From Algoriphagus ornithinivorans (GTDB lineage: Bacteria > Bacteroidota > Bacteroidia > Cytophagales > Cyclobacteriaceae), in NCBI RefSeq assembly GCF_900115305.1, contig NZ_FOVW01000006.1, positions 186,001 to 250,000 on the forward strand: DNA of 64,000 nt, read 5' to 3'. Position numbers and translations under genes: made by a program. Under the pieces are notes generated by a model. It saw only the letters and a list, made by a program, of their open reading frames with translations. It ran no database searches and was not told the DNA's origin. Each line of letters opens with the position of its first letter. The stretch's first letter is position 1. This document shows positions 24,383-33,496 of this stretch, in pieces.

Positions 24383-25399
24383 TTAATACCATTGGCCTAT
24401 TTTTCTATTCTGTAGATTAAAAATTGAACTGCCTCTATATTCTATTCCATTGTGCATGTGTTTCATTACTACACCACAACCCTGAACTTTACATCTTTTT
24501 GTTCCAGGGAAACGCACAGAAAAACCTACCTGCATCGCATATACCTGTTGGTCAATGTTTTGCAACTCAGAATAGTCAGAGGAGGCGAAGGTAAACTTCC
24601 TAAATTCAGCTCCTCCTTTGATAAACAATTTGGTATATTCTGAAAAATCACGCTCTAATCGCAGACCGATTCCATAGTATGGTTCGTTAGCAACAGCCAA
24701 GCGGGGGGTGTAATTTCCATTGGCATTCAAAGAAGGATCAAAGGCTTTTTTTAGTGTTAACTGTCCAAATTCGCCCTCTAATATGACTCTCCAAGGATAC
24801 AATTGCCTCACTCTTTGTTTCAATTCGGACTGCATATAAATGTTAGCACCGGCATATTTTCTATACTGCCATTGCAAAAACTTCGCTCTTTTATTGGCGT
24901 CCCAAAGAACCAATCCAACTGTTCCGTATAATTTGCTGACTTGATAGGAGGCTCCTTCGAATTCAAATTCGAAATCTCCACCTCGCATTGGAGAAAGATT
25001 TCCCCATTCCTGACCATAGCCCCCTCCTATGGTAATAATGTTAAAAACATTAATTCTCAGTCCTGCATTGAATAATGGAGCTGTCCAATCATTTCCTCTC
25101 ATTACCAAAGGATTCTCTTCAGAAATATCCAGTGGCTCTTCAAAATTTTGAAACTGTGTTAGTGGATATAGACTAGGACTTTCTGAGAAAAAGCTGGTTC
25201 CAAATTGATGATAAGCAACTCCCCCTGAAATCTCCACTGCAAACATTTCTAAGATATTCCTGCTCAAATTTCCGACAGAGGACTCACTTTTAGGATTTTT
25301 GGCCTTTCTACTGATACCAAAAATATCTTCGTCTTGGGCTTGAAGGTCACAAAAAGAAAATAACAAGATAGCAGATAGAAGAAAACAGGATTTTTTCAT
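24383..25399 (-). CDS. Exported beta-barrel protein of unknown function
   Basis: A 338-residue protein with a signal peptide ending in CDLQAQ near residue 22 and alternating hydrophobic/aromatic beta strands (GGVAYHQFG, GIGLRLERDF, AMQVGFSVRF). The C-terminal end carries a Cys-containing stretch (FPGTKRCKVQGCGVVMKHMHNG) and finishes in IGQWY. I cannot assign it to a named family; an outer-membrane barrel is the best description. It starts 112 bases upstream of gyrA on the same strand, so it may or may not share the transcript. Confidence 0.7.
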   Translation of the reverse strand: MKKSCFLLSAILLFSFCDLQAQDEDIFGISRKAKNPKSESSVGNLSRNILEMFAVEISGGVAYHQFGTSFFSESPSLYPLTQFQNFEEPLDISEENPLVMRGNDWTAPLFNAGLRINVFNIITIGGGYGQEWGNLSPMRGGDFEFEFEGASYQVSKLYGTVGLVLWDANKRAKFLQWQYRKYAGANIYMQSELKQRVRQLYPWRVILEGEFGQLTLKKAFDPSLNANGNYTPRLAVANEPYYGIGLRLERDFSEYTKLFIKGGAEFRKFTFASSDYSELQNIDQQVYAMQVGFSVRFPGTKRCKVQGCGVVMKHMHNGIEYRGSSIFNLQNRKIGQWY

Positions 25400-25438
25400 A
25401 CGAAGAGAACGCTCAAAATTTGTTCAAAGTGTGAAAGT

Positions 25439-25468
25439 AAAAAAAAAGCCTCCAAAATTTGGAGGCTT
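25439..25468 (-). terminator. Rho-independent terminator after the 25489-26001 gene
   Basis: On the minus strand, AGCCTCCAAA and TTTGGAGGCT (25447-25467) form a strong hairpin that is followed by a run of T (plus-strand A tract, 25439-25447). It lies 20 bases past the stop of the exported protein gene. Confidence 0.88.
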
Positions 25469-25488
25469 TCAGTGTTTTTATTGATCTA

Positions 25489-26001
25489 TTAATTTTCTCC
25501 GTCTTCTTTCGCGGCTGCTCTTTCAGCATCTTTTTCCTCTTTGATCGTCAAAATCATTGAGTCCAGTTTTTCCTTCACAGAAGGATCACCTTTAATAGCA
25601 GCCAAAACTTTATTGTATACAGATACACTGATTACATCGCTGTCAGTGATCAAATTTGTTTTGTAATCCACTACGCTTTGTTGTAAGGAGTTTTGGAAAT
25701 CCAAAATTGCTTGGTAAGCTGCCTTCTCCTCATCTGTTACATTTGCTTCAGTCAATTTAGCGTCATCTCCCCATGCAGCTTTGATCTCATTATATCGAGC
25801 TCCTCCGTCAATCACCTCATTATTAAGAATCATATTTCTCAATTCATCGGTTTTATCCTCAACGTACAATGAAGTCATCACTTCCACCGTTGCATACTGG
25901 GTTAGATCCTCATCTGTTACTGGTTCATTCGCAGCTTCTTGTGCAAATGTGGACAATGCTAGACCCATAAAGAAAGACCCAAATAGCAATACTTTTTTCA
26001 T
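25489..26001 (-). CDS. Small exported protein of unknown function
   Basis: A 170-residue protein with a signal peptide ending in LSTFAQ, then an acidic, mostly helical mature part (PVTDEDLTQYATVEVMT, KAAWGDDAKLTEANVTDEEKAAYQA). I start at the ATG at 26001, where the signal peptide begins, rather than at ATGs at 26007 or 26037. The repeated Asp/Glu-rich character and TDED pairs suggest a soluble periplasmic or cell-surface protein. Family not recognised. It ends before a strong terminator, and rpe starts upstream on the same strand. Confidence 0.72.
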   Translation of the reverse strand: MKKVLLFGSFFMGLALSTFAQEAANEPVTDEDLTQYATVEVMTSLYVEDKTDELRNMILNNEVIDGGARYNEIKAAWGDDAKLTEANVTDEEKAAYQAILDFQNSLQQSVVDYKTNLITDSDVISVSVYNKVLAAIKGDPSVKEKLDSMILTIKEEKDAERAAAKEDGEN

Positions 26002-26124
26002 AATCATTAGTGAGTTTAGTTTACGATAAGCTTTCAAAGAAATACCTTAAAGTCAAAAAATCAAGTAAAAATCGCCAGAATTAAGGTTTTTTAGGATAAA
26101 TGGTAATCAACCTAAATTATATGT

Positions 26125-26775
26125 CTAAATATTTTTTAATTCTGAAATTGTTTCCTTGGGATTCGAAGAATTAAATACAAAACTACCCGCTACTAAAACA
26201 TCGGCTCCTGCCTCCATCAATTTGGGAGCATTATCAAGGTTTACCCCGCCATCAATTTCTATTAAAGTCTCGCAACCTTTCGTATCAATCATCTCCTTCA
26301 AACGAGAAACCTTGGAATAGGTATTTTCTATAAATTTTTGCCCTCCAAAGCCGGGATTAACAGACATAATACAAACCAAATCCAGCATTTCTAAACTATC
26401 GCTCAAAAGCTCTACAGGCGTATGAGGATTAATCGCAACACCAGCCTTAATTCCTAATTGACGGATTGCCTGCAGCGATCTATTCAAATGCTTACATGCC
26501 TCATAGTGCACACTAATAATAGAAGCACCTGCATTTTTAAATGCCTCCAGATAATTATCCGGCTCCACGATCATCAAATGCACATCCAAAGGCTTCCTTG
26601 CATGGCGGTGAATAGCTTCGGTAACCGGAATGCCAAAAGATATATTGGGAACAAATAATCCATCCATGATATCCACATGAATATAATCTGCATCGGATTC
26701 GTTAAGCATCTCTACATCGCGCTGTAAGTTTGCGAAGTCTGCTGCAAGGATGGAGGGTGCAATTTTTGGTTTCAT
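26125..26775 (-). CDS. rpe: Ribulose-phosphate 3-epimerase
   Basis: Interconverts ribulose 5-phosphate and xylulose 5-phosphate in the pentose phosphate pathway, linking it to the xylose genes at 43-47 kb only by metabolism. The 216-residue TIM-barrel has the family motifs IAPSILAADFANL (N-terminus), HVDIMDGLFVPNI, DVHLMI, SVNPGFGGQKF and EIDGGVNLDNA. The start at 26775 (MKPKIAPSIL) is preferred over a TTG 27 bases upstream. Confidence 0.96.
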   Translation of the reverse strand: MKPKIAPSILAADFANLQRDVEMLNESDADYIHVDIMDGLFVPNISFGIPVTEAIHRHARKPLDVHLMIVEPDNYLEAFKNAGASIISVHYEACKHLNRSLQAIRQLGIKAGVAINPHTPVELLSDSLEMLDLVCIMSVNPGFGGQKFIENTYSKVSRLKEMIDTKGCETLIEIDGGVNLDNAPKLMEAGADVLVAGSFVFNSSNPKETISELKNI

Positions 26776-26812
26776 AATTCTTTTAAGGACTGTTTCGATC
26801 AACCTGTCCTTT

Positions 26813-28477
26813 TTAATATCTATATAACTTAGTTTGCTTAATCAATTTACCCTCTTGGAGTCTAATTAGATAAAGTCCTGGTTTGATTCCTTCCAGATTA
26901 ACCCAATAAGGATTTTGATTTGATCCTCGTAGGATAGTGGATTTTAAAACTGATTTTCCGCTAAAATCAATTAGTTCAAATGAAGCTTCATTACCGATTC
27001 CAAAATAAATGCTCAACTCATTTTCCTCAATTGGGTTAGGATAAACCTTCCATAAAATAGCTTCCTCATTTTCCTGGACACTCAGGATTTCTCCATAATA
27101 AGCCTTGAAGAAGTTAGGAATTCCATAACCTAGAAGATTATCCGGTTTTTCAAATTGACTTGCGCTTCTAAGAAGATTATCTATCAACTCCGCTCTGGTC
27201 CATTCTGGTTTAGCCTGCCATAAGCCAGCTGCTAATGCTGCAACTTGTGGAGCTGAAAAAGAGGTACCGTTCGCAAAACCCACATTCCCATTGGACCTGA
27301 TTAAAGCTGTACCATTACCGTAAGCTGCCAAATCAGGTTTGATCCTGCCATCGCCTGTGGGGCCTCTCGAACTGAAGCCTGAAACAGAAAGGTCCTGATT
27401 TACTGACCCAATAGCTAGGATATTGGGAGAATCGGCAGGAGCTACTAAAGAGGAAACTCTAGAACCATAATTTCCTACACTATTTACTACCAAAATACCT
27501 TTAGATGCTGCAATATTGGCTGCTTTGGTGATAGTGGTAGTGTTTCCATCCAAGTCGTTGATGGTATAGTTCATAGAAGTATCATCAAAGTCCCAGTATC
27601 CAACAGAACTATTGATGATATCCACACCCAAAGAATCTGCAAATTCGGCTGCTCTGAGCCAATTGTATTCCTCTACCCAATATTCAGTTGCTACCTCCTC
27701 TGTCATAGCCAAAATATAGCTGGCATCAGGAGCTCCTGCGATTATTTTCCCATCCTCATTGGATGCTATCAAAGACAACACGTTTGTTCCGTGCTGATTA
27801 TCGCCATAAACATTGTTATTCCAAGGTCTAACAAAGTCACGTGTTGCAACAATCTGATTTTTTTGAAATAAATGACTTAAGGAAGATGCGGTATTTGCCC
27901 CGGGAAAACCAGCATCAAAGACAGCTATGGTAATGCCCGCTCCTTTGAAACCCAATTTGTGCATTTCATCGATTCCCAAAAGTTTATTCTGGAAATCGGA
28001 AGGAGATTCCATGCTTTCCAAAACTCTTTCAGATTTACTGTCCGATTTACAGGCTTTTGCGGTAGATGATGCAAAAAGTCTTTTGCCTACCCTAGCATTG
28101 GGATTGGGAAGGAATCCCCTACCTATGAGCGTGACTTTATCTACAAAAGGGAAGGAAGCTATCTCAGCCACCGCAGCTTCATCAGCCACGATAATCGAGG
28201 CATTCAGCCACTTACTTTGATAAAGAATATAATTTGACTTTTCAAATACAGCGTCTATATATTTCTTCGCGACTGGTAGATCAGTGCTATCTGCCTGTAC
28301 TCCTTCCCTTGCTCTTCTCTGTATGGCTTTCGAAGTCAGGAAATCCTGAGGCTTGTCTAAGCTTAATCCATTTTGAGGTTTATACTTATAAAAAACAGCA
28401 TATCTATCCTGCGCCCAAATAGATCCAACTGCCAAAAAATAAATAAAGGTTAAAACCAATAGCTTACTCGCTCTCAT
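26813..28477 (-). CDS. Secreted subtilisin-family (S8) serine protease with T9SS C-terminal tail
   Basis: A 554-residue protease with a signal peptide ending in IWAQ, a propeptide region, and the catalytic triad Asp188 (AVFDAGFPG), His229 (NQHGTNV) and Ser406 (GTSFSAP). The C-terminal ~75 residues (YPNPIEENELSIYF, FSGKSVLKS, KPGLYLIRL) form a type A T9SS sorting domain, so it is exported across the outer membrane and probably surface-attached. Its first 14 bases overlap the end of the upstream lipoprotein gene, so the two are translated in tandem. Confidence 0.92.
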   Translation of the reverse strand: MRASKLLVLTFIYFLAVGSIWAQDRYAVFYKYKPQNGLSLDKPQDFLTSKAIQRRAREGVQADSTDLPVAKKYIDAVFEKSNYILYQSKWLNASIIVADEAAVAEIASFPFVDKVTLIGRGFLPNPNARVGKRLFASSTAKACKSDSKSERVLESMESPSDFQNKLLGIDEMHKLGFKGAGITIAVFDAGFPGANTASSLSHLFQKNQIVATRDFVRPWNNNVYGDNQHGTNVLSLIASNEDGKIIAGAPDASYILAMTEEVATEYWVEEYNWLRAAEFADSLGVDIINSSVGYWDFDDTSMNYTINDLDGNTTTITKAANIAASKGILVVNSVGNYGSRVSSLVAPADSPNILAIGSVNQDLSVSGFSSRGPTGDGRIKPDLAAYGNGTALIRSNGNVGFANGTSFSAPQVAALAAGLWQAKPEWTRAELIDNLLRSASQFEKPDNLLGYGIPNFFKAYYGEILSVQENEEAILWKVYPNPIEENELSIYFGIGNEASFELIDFSGKSVLKSTILRGSNQNPYWVNLEGIKPGLYLIRLQEGKLIKQTKLYRY

Positions 28478-29141
28478 AATTCAATAATTTCATATGAATC
28501 TTACTCCCGGAATCAATTAATTGTTCACCCAAACAATCATTTCTAGAACAATAAGTTAATACTTCATAGTACAACTCCACCATTCCAATCCCTTTTTCAT
28601 AGCTTTCATAGCGAATATCTCTGAATGTAATTTGATCATCAGAATCCTCTTGCTCGATTTGAAATAGTTCTGAGGAAGTGTCCCCTACTCTTTTGGCTAC
28701 AAACTCATCGGAATTTTGACCTCTATATTTATTGCCATCCCATGTGGCTCCATCACGAATAGATTCAATCAAAATAACTATAGGTTGATTGTCTATGGTT
28801 CGAACAATATTTCCCTCTCTCACCAAAAGCGTATAATCCTTTTCCTTCACCCAATTTGATCTGTCTTCGGATTTGCTTCTTTGAATTATAAAAACCTGCT
28901 CTTTCGCATCATTGATAAAGACGGTTCGAATTCTGTCTCTATAAAAAAAGTTTGAGTCCTCGGAGTCATTTTCTCCAAAATAAATGGTTTGAGAAACCTC
29001 GTATTCCCATTGGCCTCCAATTCTTAAAGAAATGTAATCCAAACCCACAGTTTGCATGGGTTCTTCTAACTCCCTTTCACAGGAAAAGAAACTCAATAGA
29101 ATCAAAAAGCTAAAGATTGCTTTTGTAGATATTATTTTCAT
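28464..29141 (-). CDS. Lipoprotein of unknown function
   Basis: A 225-residue protein with a lipoprotein signal: hydrophobic stretch to a lipobox FFSC with Cys21. The mature part begins with ERELEEPMQT and is a beta-rich domain with GGQWEYEV and IRDGATWDG. The start at 29141 is an ATG; a TTG three bases earlier is unnecessary. The 14-base overlap with the subtilisin gene suggests the pair act together, for example as the protease and a partner lipoprotein, which is inference. Family not recognised. Confidence 0.72.
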   Translation of the reverse strand: MKIISTKAIFSFLILLSFFSCERELEEPMQTVGLDYISLRIGGQWEYEVSQTIYFGENDSEDSNFFYRDRIRTVFINDAKEQVFIIQRSKSEDRSNWVKEKDYTLLVREGNIVRTIDNQPIVILIESIRDGATWDGNKYRGQNSDEFVAKRVGDTSSELFQIEQEDSDDQITFRDIRYESYEKGIGMVELYYEVLTYCSRNDCLGEQLIDSGSKIHMKLLNYESE

Positions 29142-29197
29142 CAACCTAAAAATAGAAGGAATAAGTCAAATATCCTCTTTTAGATGCTGAACTCTAT

Positions 29198-29210
29198 GGT
29201 CAAAATGACC
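29198..29210. promoter_or_regulatory. Possible operator upstream of the TrpF-like gene
   Basis: GGTCA-AAA-TGACC is a perfect 5+5 inverted repeat in the divergent gap between the lipoprotein and TrpF-like genes. Short and possibly chance; no clear promoter lies nearby. Confidence 0.25.
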
Positions 29211-29243
29211 TTTGTTTTTACCTTAGCGGAATAATTCAAAAAA

Positions 29244-29864
29244 ATGGCGCTAAGTACTTTTGTAAAAATAGATGGAGTTACCAACCTCAGTGATGCCCGT
29301 TACTGTGCTGGGATGTATGTGGATGTATTGGGCTTCAATTTGGAAGAGGGTTCACAGAAATTTCTTAATCCAACTCAGTATGAAGAAATTACGGGTTGGG
29401 TTTCTGGTTTGGAGTTTGCTGCTGAATTTGAAACAGAGGAAGCAGATATTATCCAATTGAAACTGGAAAAGTATCCGAACATAACTTGGATTCAACATCA
29501 GCGGCTGGATACTTTACTCAAATTGAAAGACACTGGGAAAAATCTCATTTTTCAGGCAGATGTTGCTGAATTAGCTCATATTGAAAGCCAAGTTGCTGAA
29601 AAACTTCAGAGTGAAGGGGTTTATTTATTACTAAAAGCGGATCACGAAAAACTGAGTAAAGATGAATTGACTACCATATCAATCCTGGCGAAATCAATTC
29701 ACGTGATCTTAGGTTCAGGTATTTCAGCATTCAATGTAAAAAAACTGGTAGACGATCTGGGCTTATTTGGTATCTCTCTGGAAGGCGGAGAAGAAATAAA
29801 ACCAGGCCTGAAAGATTTTGATGAACTCGCTGATATACTCGAAGAATTAGAAGTAGAAGATTAA
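29244..29864 (+). CDS. Phosphoribosylanthranilate isomerase-like protein with altered active site
   Basis: A 206-residue protein with the layout of TrpF: N-terminal strand VKIDGVTNLSDARYCAG, then YVDVLGFNLEEGS, and a C-terminal part GISLEGGEEIKPGLKDFDEL matching the TrpF phosphate-binding end. The catalytic Cys of the KICG motif is Asp here, at residue 10 (KIDG), and the usual LHG and catalytic Asp segments are not recognisable. It therefore probably lacks isomerase activity or does another reaction. No other trp genes are nearby. It ends at a bidirectional terminator. Confidence 0.7.
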   Translation: MALSTFVKIDGVTNLSDARYCAGMYVDVLGFNLEEGSQKFLNPTQYEEITGWVSGLEFAAEFETEEADIIQLKLEKYPNITWIQHQRLDTLLKLKDTGKNLIFQADVAELAHIESQVAEKLQSEGVYLLLKADHEKLSKDELTTISILAKSIHVILGSGISAFNVKKLVDDLGLFGISLEGGEEIKPGLKDFDELADILEELEVED

Positions 29865-29868
29865 AAAT

Positions 29869-29900
29869 GTCCCGCAAAGTGTTTGCGGGACTTATTTTTT
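29869..29900. terminator. Bidirectional terminator between the TrpF-like and aldo-keto reductase genes
   Basis: GTCCCGCAAA and TTTGCGGGAC (29869-29878 and 29882-29891) form a 10-base stem with a 3-base loop. T runs follow on the + strand and A runs precede it, so it can end both convergent transcripts. Confidence 0.9.
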
Positions 29901-30847
29901 TAATCCCAAAGGTCAGTCAGTTTGTATGGACTCTGAGGACCTGTAAAGAATGAGCCATCTACAAAACGATGGGAAACCCCTATTTCATTCAATTCCCTTA
30001 CATCTTGCTTCGTCAGCTCTACCTGAGAGGCTTGAAAGTTTTCCTGAATTCTCCCTTGATTGACCGACTTAGGTATCACCACTACATCCCTTTGTATTGA
30101 CCAGGCAATCAAAACCTGTCCTTCCGATATCTTATGTCTTTTCGCAATTTCTTTTACAGTTGGATTACTAAGCAAAACAGGATCATTTTGATGTTTTTCA
30201 CCTCTGGAGTCTTGTGAGCCTAAAGGTGAGTAAGCAGTCATAAGAATTCCATTGGATTTACAGAATTCTACCAAATCAATTTGGGGTAAAAAAGGATGCA
30301 TTTCTACCTGATTCATTTCAGGTTTTTGTCCATCCATGCTCATCAACTCAGTTAGTTTTTTCTGATTGAAATTTGAAACCCCTATATGCTTGGTCTTTCC
30401 AAGTTTTTTCTGTTCCTGCATAGCTTCCCAAGTTTGGGTCAATGGAACATCTTGATAGGTGTAAAACTCCTCTCTGTGGGAGGCAAAACTTACTCCATGT
30501 TTAAATGCTATGGGCCAATGAATCAAATAAAGATCCAGGTAATCCAAATGCAAATCGCTGAGCGTTTTATCCAAGGCAGGTCCAACATCTTCGAAGCGAT
30601 GGCTATCATTCCACAATTTGGAGGTGATAAACAAATCAGATCTTTTAACCAAACCTGCAGCGAAAGCATCTGCTAAACCTTGTCCAACCTCTTTTTCATT
30701 GCCATAGATAGCCGCACAATCTATATGCCTGTACCCAGCCTCGATTGCCCAAAAAACTGCCTTCCTAACTTCTCCCGGTTTACTTTTCCAAGTTCCCAGT
30801 CCAAGAAGAGGAATGGAATCTCCATTTTTAAAATTCACTGATTTCAT
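29900..30847 (-). CDS. Aldo/keto reductase
   Basis: An NADPH-dependent carbonyl reductase of the aldo-keto reductase superfamily, 315 residues. The catalytic tetrad is visible: Asp43 (HIDCAAIYGNE), Tyr48, Lys77 (ITSKLWN) and His110 (LIHWP). The C-terminal VVIPKSVNQGRIQEN is the nucleotide-binding segment. Length and the YLIHWP style fit the AKR class of general aldehyde and sugar reductases; the substrate cannot be told. It converges with the TrpF-like gene across a shared terminator. Confidence 0.92.
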   Translation of the reverse strand: MKSVNFKNGDSIPLLGLGTWKSKPGEVRKAVFWAIEAGYRHIDCAAIYGNEKEVGQGLADAFAAGLVKRSDLFITSKLWNDSHRFEDVGPALDKTLSDLHLDYLDLYLIHWPIAFKHGVSFASHREEFYTYQDVPLTQTWEAMQEQKKLGKTKHIGVSNFNQKKLTELMSMDGQKPEMNQVEMHPFLPQIDLVEFCKSNGILMTAYSPLGSQDSRGEKHQNDPVLLSNPTVKEIAKRHKISEGQVLIAWSIQRDVVVIPKSVNQGRIQENFQASQVELTKQDVRELNEIGVSHRFVDGSFFTGPQSPYKLTDLWD

Positions 30848-30997
30848 TTGTGTTGATTTATTTGAGGTCGTTGGAAAATCAAAATATTGATATCTGTACC
30901 TTTCCTTTTGACAATTTGCGCTAAAATCTAATACTGATTAAGAGAGCGATTTCTGAGCCTTATTTTTCTTACGTAATTTAAGAGGGATAAAGACGTG

Positions 30998-32404
30998 CTA
31001 ATCCTCTTTTCTTTCTAAATATTTTTTAAATCGATTCATAACCCATAGGTGAAATCTTGCTTGGGTATTAACATAAATGAACCAAGGCAACCTGGGAACA
31101 AACTCATGAATAGCTGTGATAATATACCTCCCTCCTAAAACTCCTCTAAACTCCAGCCATCCATAATCAAAGCGTTTTACAAGCCATCCTCCTGTAATGT
31201 AAAATAATTGCCTTTCTTGATCACTTCTATCAGGAATCATGGTCAATTGCAGCATGGGCTTTTTCCCCCAAAGCAAATGAAAGCCCACATCCCCTCTTTC
31301 TGTCGTCTTTCCATTAATCAAAAACTTAAAAAAACTAGGCAACCAAATATTATATCGATTTCCTACCCAGGTGGCTGTGTGGCCATTTTTATTCGCCATT
31401 CGCTGAATACTTCTTACCGTATTCTTAACACCTTTCTTCTTATAGAATTTGGGTAAAATCGGTTTTTCCTTGGAGTTCAATGCTATGCTGACAGACTCTT
31501 CATAGCTGAGATAATCAATTTTTTTCTCTTTAAACGCCAAATTTGGAGAAACTGTAAGCGTATGAATCAAGCTTTCCACTAAAGGCGAAACCAATTGTGG
31601 AGGGCTATCACCAAAAAGACCAACCCAAAATTTACTTAGGCCTAAGGAAAAAACAGGAACTGAAAAGACCAAGCGCTTTTTCCCCATCACCTCAGCTGTC
31701 CTTTCCAACATACTTCTATAAGTCATCACTTGAGGGCTGCCAATTTCTATAGCTTTCCCATAAACATTTGGATTCCCAATGCAGGTATCCATGATATCTA
31801 AAGTATCTCTTAAAGAAATGGGTTGGGTTTCAGACTCAGTCCATTTGGGACACATCATCACAGGAAGTCTATCAACCAGATTCTTGATCATGTCGAAGCT
31901 AGATCCACCAGGTCCTACAATAATAGAAGCCCTCAAAGCAGTTAGTTTTGCCTTTCTGGAACCTAAAGTTTGCTCTACTTCCAATCTACTTCGAAGGTGT
32001 CGAGACAGTTTTTCTTCAGGCTCATCAGGCAACAAACCTCCCAGATAAATGATTTGCTTAACATGATTAATATTGGCAGCTCTGCTAAAATTATCCGCCA
32101 ATAATAGATCCGTATCCTCAAAGCTCCCTTGATTTAGCCGGGTGGAAGCGTTCATAGAATGGACGAGGTAAATCGCCACATCCACGTCTTTTAGAGCATC
32201 CACTGTAGAGGTGATGGAATAGAGTTCTACCTGTCTCCATTTTACTTCAGGATTGGGATTATGCTTGACCTTTCTTCTGCTAAGGCCTATAATGTTGTAT
32301 TTATCTTTGAACTGGTGAATAAACCATCGACCGATATAGCCTCCTGCCCCAGCGATGGCAACAGTTAGTTTTTTCTCTTCAAAAGTTTCCGTTTCAATGT
32401 TCAT
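30998..32404 (-). CDS. NAD-dependent epimerase / DUF2867 fusion protein
   Basis: A 468-residue protein: an NmrA/epimerase-like Rossmann domain (AIAGAGGYIGRWF, residues ~17-30; YLVHSMN; YLGGLLPDE; LRASIIVGPGG), and a C-terminal DUF2867 domain of about 150 residues (FHLLWGKKPML, LEFRGVLGGRYI). Such proteins reduce or modify unknown substrates. The start is the ATG at 32404; a TTG at 32434 is less likely. Not in an obvious operon. Confidence 0.8.
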   Translation of the reverse strand: MNIETETFEEKKLTVAIAGAGGYIGRWFIHQFKDKYNIIGLSRRKVKHNPNPEVKWRQVELYSITSTVDALKDVDVAIYLVHSMNASTRLNQGSFEDTDLLLADNFSRAANINHVKQIIYLGGLLPDEPEEKLSRHLRSRLEVEQTLGSRKAKLTALRASIIVGPGGSSFDMIKNLVDRLPVMMCPKWTESETQPISLRDTLDIMDTCIGNPNVYGKAIEIGSPQVMTYRSMLERTAEVMGKKRLVFSVPVFSLGLSKFWVGLFGDSPPQLVSPLVESLIHTLTVSPNLAFKEKKIDYLSYEESVSIALNSKEKPILPKFYKKKGVKNTVRSIQRMANKNGHTATWVGNRYNIWLPSFFKFLINGKTTERGDVGFHLLWGKKPMLQLTMIPDRSDQERQLFYITGGWLVKRFDYGWLEFRGVLGGRYIITAIHEFVPRLPWFIYVNTQARFHLWVMNRFKKYLERKED

Positions 32405-32551
32405 AAAAATTCTATTCAGGTATATAACCCCCAAAAGAGATTAGGTGTTCATAAAATGACTAGACTGTTTACAAAAAACACCCGTTCACCATTAAATAGC
32501 TGGCTCTGATCATGAATATTATTTAATTTGACTTCTTACTCTCCAACCCCC

Positions 32552-33457
32552 ATGAAAAAATTTATTTTGACTTTTTCGCTTGCTGCTTTTGCTACACTTA
32601 ATTCCCTATGTCAGGATTTGAAAGAAGTAGCACTTACCGAAGAATGGCTTCAGAAAATAGAAAAACTTGCTCCCTCGAAAACTAATTTTCCCTTTTCAGA
32701 AAAGAAAAAAATATTGGTTTTTTCTCTTTACACTGGCTTTCAGCATTGGGTAATTCCGCACACCACAGAAATGATCAAAATTATCAGTAAGAAAAGTGGT
32801 GCCTTTGAGGTTGTAGAAAGTATAGATATCAACCAGTTTGAGAAAGAGAATTTAGCCCAATATGATGCGGTCGTGATGAATAATACCTGTTCAAAACCAG
32901 AACACAGAAACTTATTTTGGGACCAATTGAATATTGAGCAGGATAAGGATTCCGTTTCTCTCATGAGCAAGGCTATGGAGTTAGAGCAAAATTTGATTGA
33001 TTATGTCAAAAATGGAGGCGGCTTATTCCTATTACACGGAGCAGTAACCACTCAAAATAACTCCATGGATTTTAGCAAATTGGTGGGCGCTAGTTTTGAC
33101 TACCATCCTCCTCAGCAAACTATCCATATTCAATTAGAAGATGCTGAGCATCCACTTGTAAAGCATTTTCCTCCAAATGGATTTGTTCATGTGGATGAAC
33201 CTTATTTTTATAAAAATGCCTATTCAGAATTAGCCTTCGAACCTTTGCTATTTTTCAATAATTCTGAAATCAAAGATCAAAGAAAAAATCAGGAACTTAC
33301 TGCAGGAAAAACCTATGTGGCTTGGATCAAGTCGGAAGGAAAAGGAAGAGTAATGTATTCAGCAGCCTCTCATAATGCCCAGAGTTTTGAGAATCAGGAC
33401 CTTTTGGAGTTTTTCCTTAATGGATTACAATATGTAGTTGGTGATACTCCTGATTAA
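32552..33457 (+). CDS. Secreted ThuA-domain protein
   Basis: A 301-residue protein with a signal peptide ending in LNSLCQ and a ThuA-like (trehalose utilisation) glutamine amidotransferase-like fold: KILVFSLYTGFQHW, QYDAVVMNNTCSKP, NGGGLFLLHGAVTTQNN and a C-terminal GRVMYSAASHNAQSFE. The conserved catalytic Cys of class I amidotransferases is replaced, so it probably acts as a sugar-binding or hydrolase-like domain. I start at the ATG at 32552; an upstream TTG is not needed. Substrate unknown. Confidence 0.78.
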   Translation: MKKFILTFSLAAFATLNSLCQDLKEVALTEEWLQKIEKLAPSKTNFPFSEKKKILVFSLYTGFQHWVIPHTTEMIKIISKKSGAFEVVESIDINQFEKENLAQYDAVVMNNTCSKPEHRNLFWDQLNIEQDKDSVSLMSKAMELEQNLIDYVKNGGGLFLLHGAVTTQNNSMDFSKLVGASFDYHPPQQTIHIQLEDAEHPLVKHFPPNGFVHVDEPYFYKNAYSELAFEPLLFFNNSEIKDQRKNQELTAGKTYVAWIKSEGKGRVMYSAASHNAQSFENQDLLEFFLNGLQYVVGDTPD

Positions 33458-33496
33458 GGAAAGGAATTTAACCTATAGCAATACTTTTAAGCCAAC

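Noticed and set aside
29900..30847. Aldo-keto reductase as part of the xylose pathway (xylose reductase)
   Set aside because: It is over 12 kb from the xylose operon, and xylA gives the isomerase route, so a reductase role is not supported.
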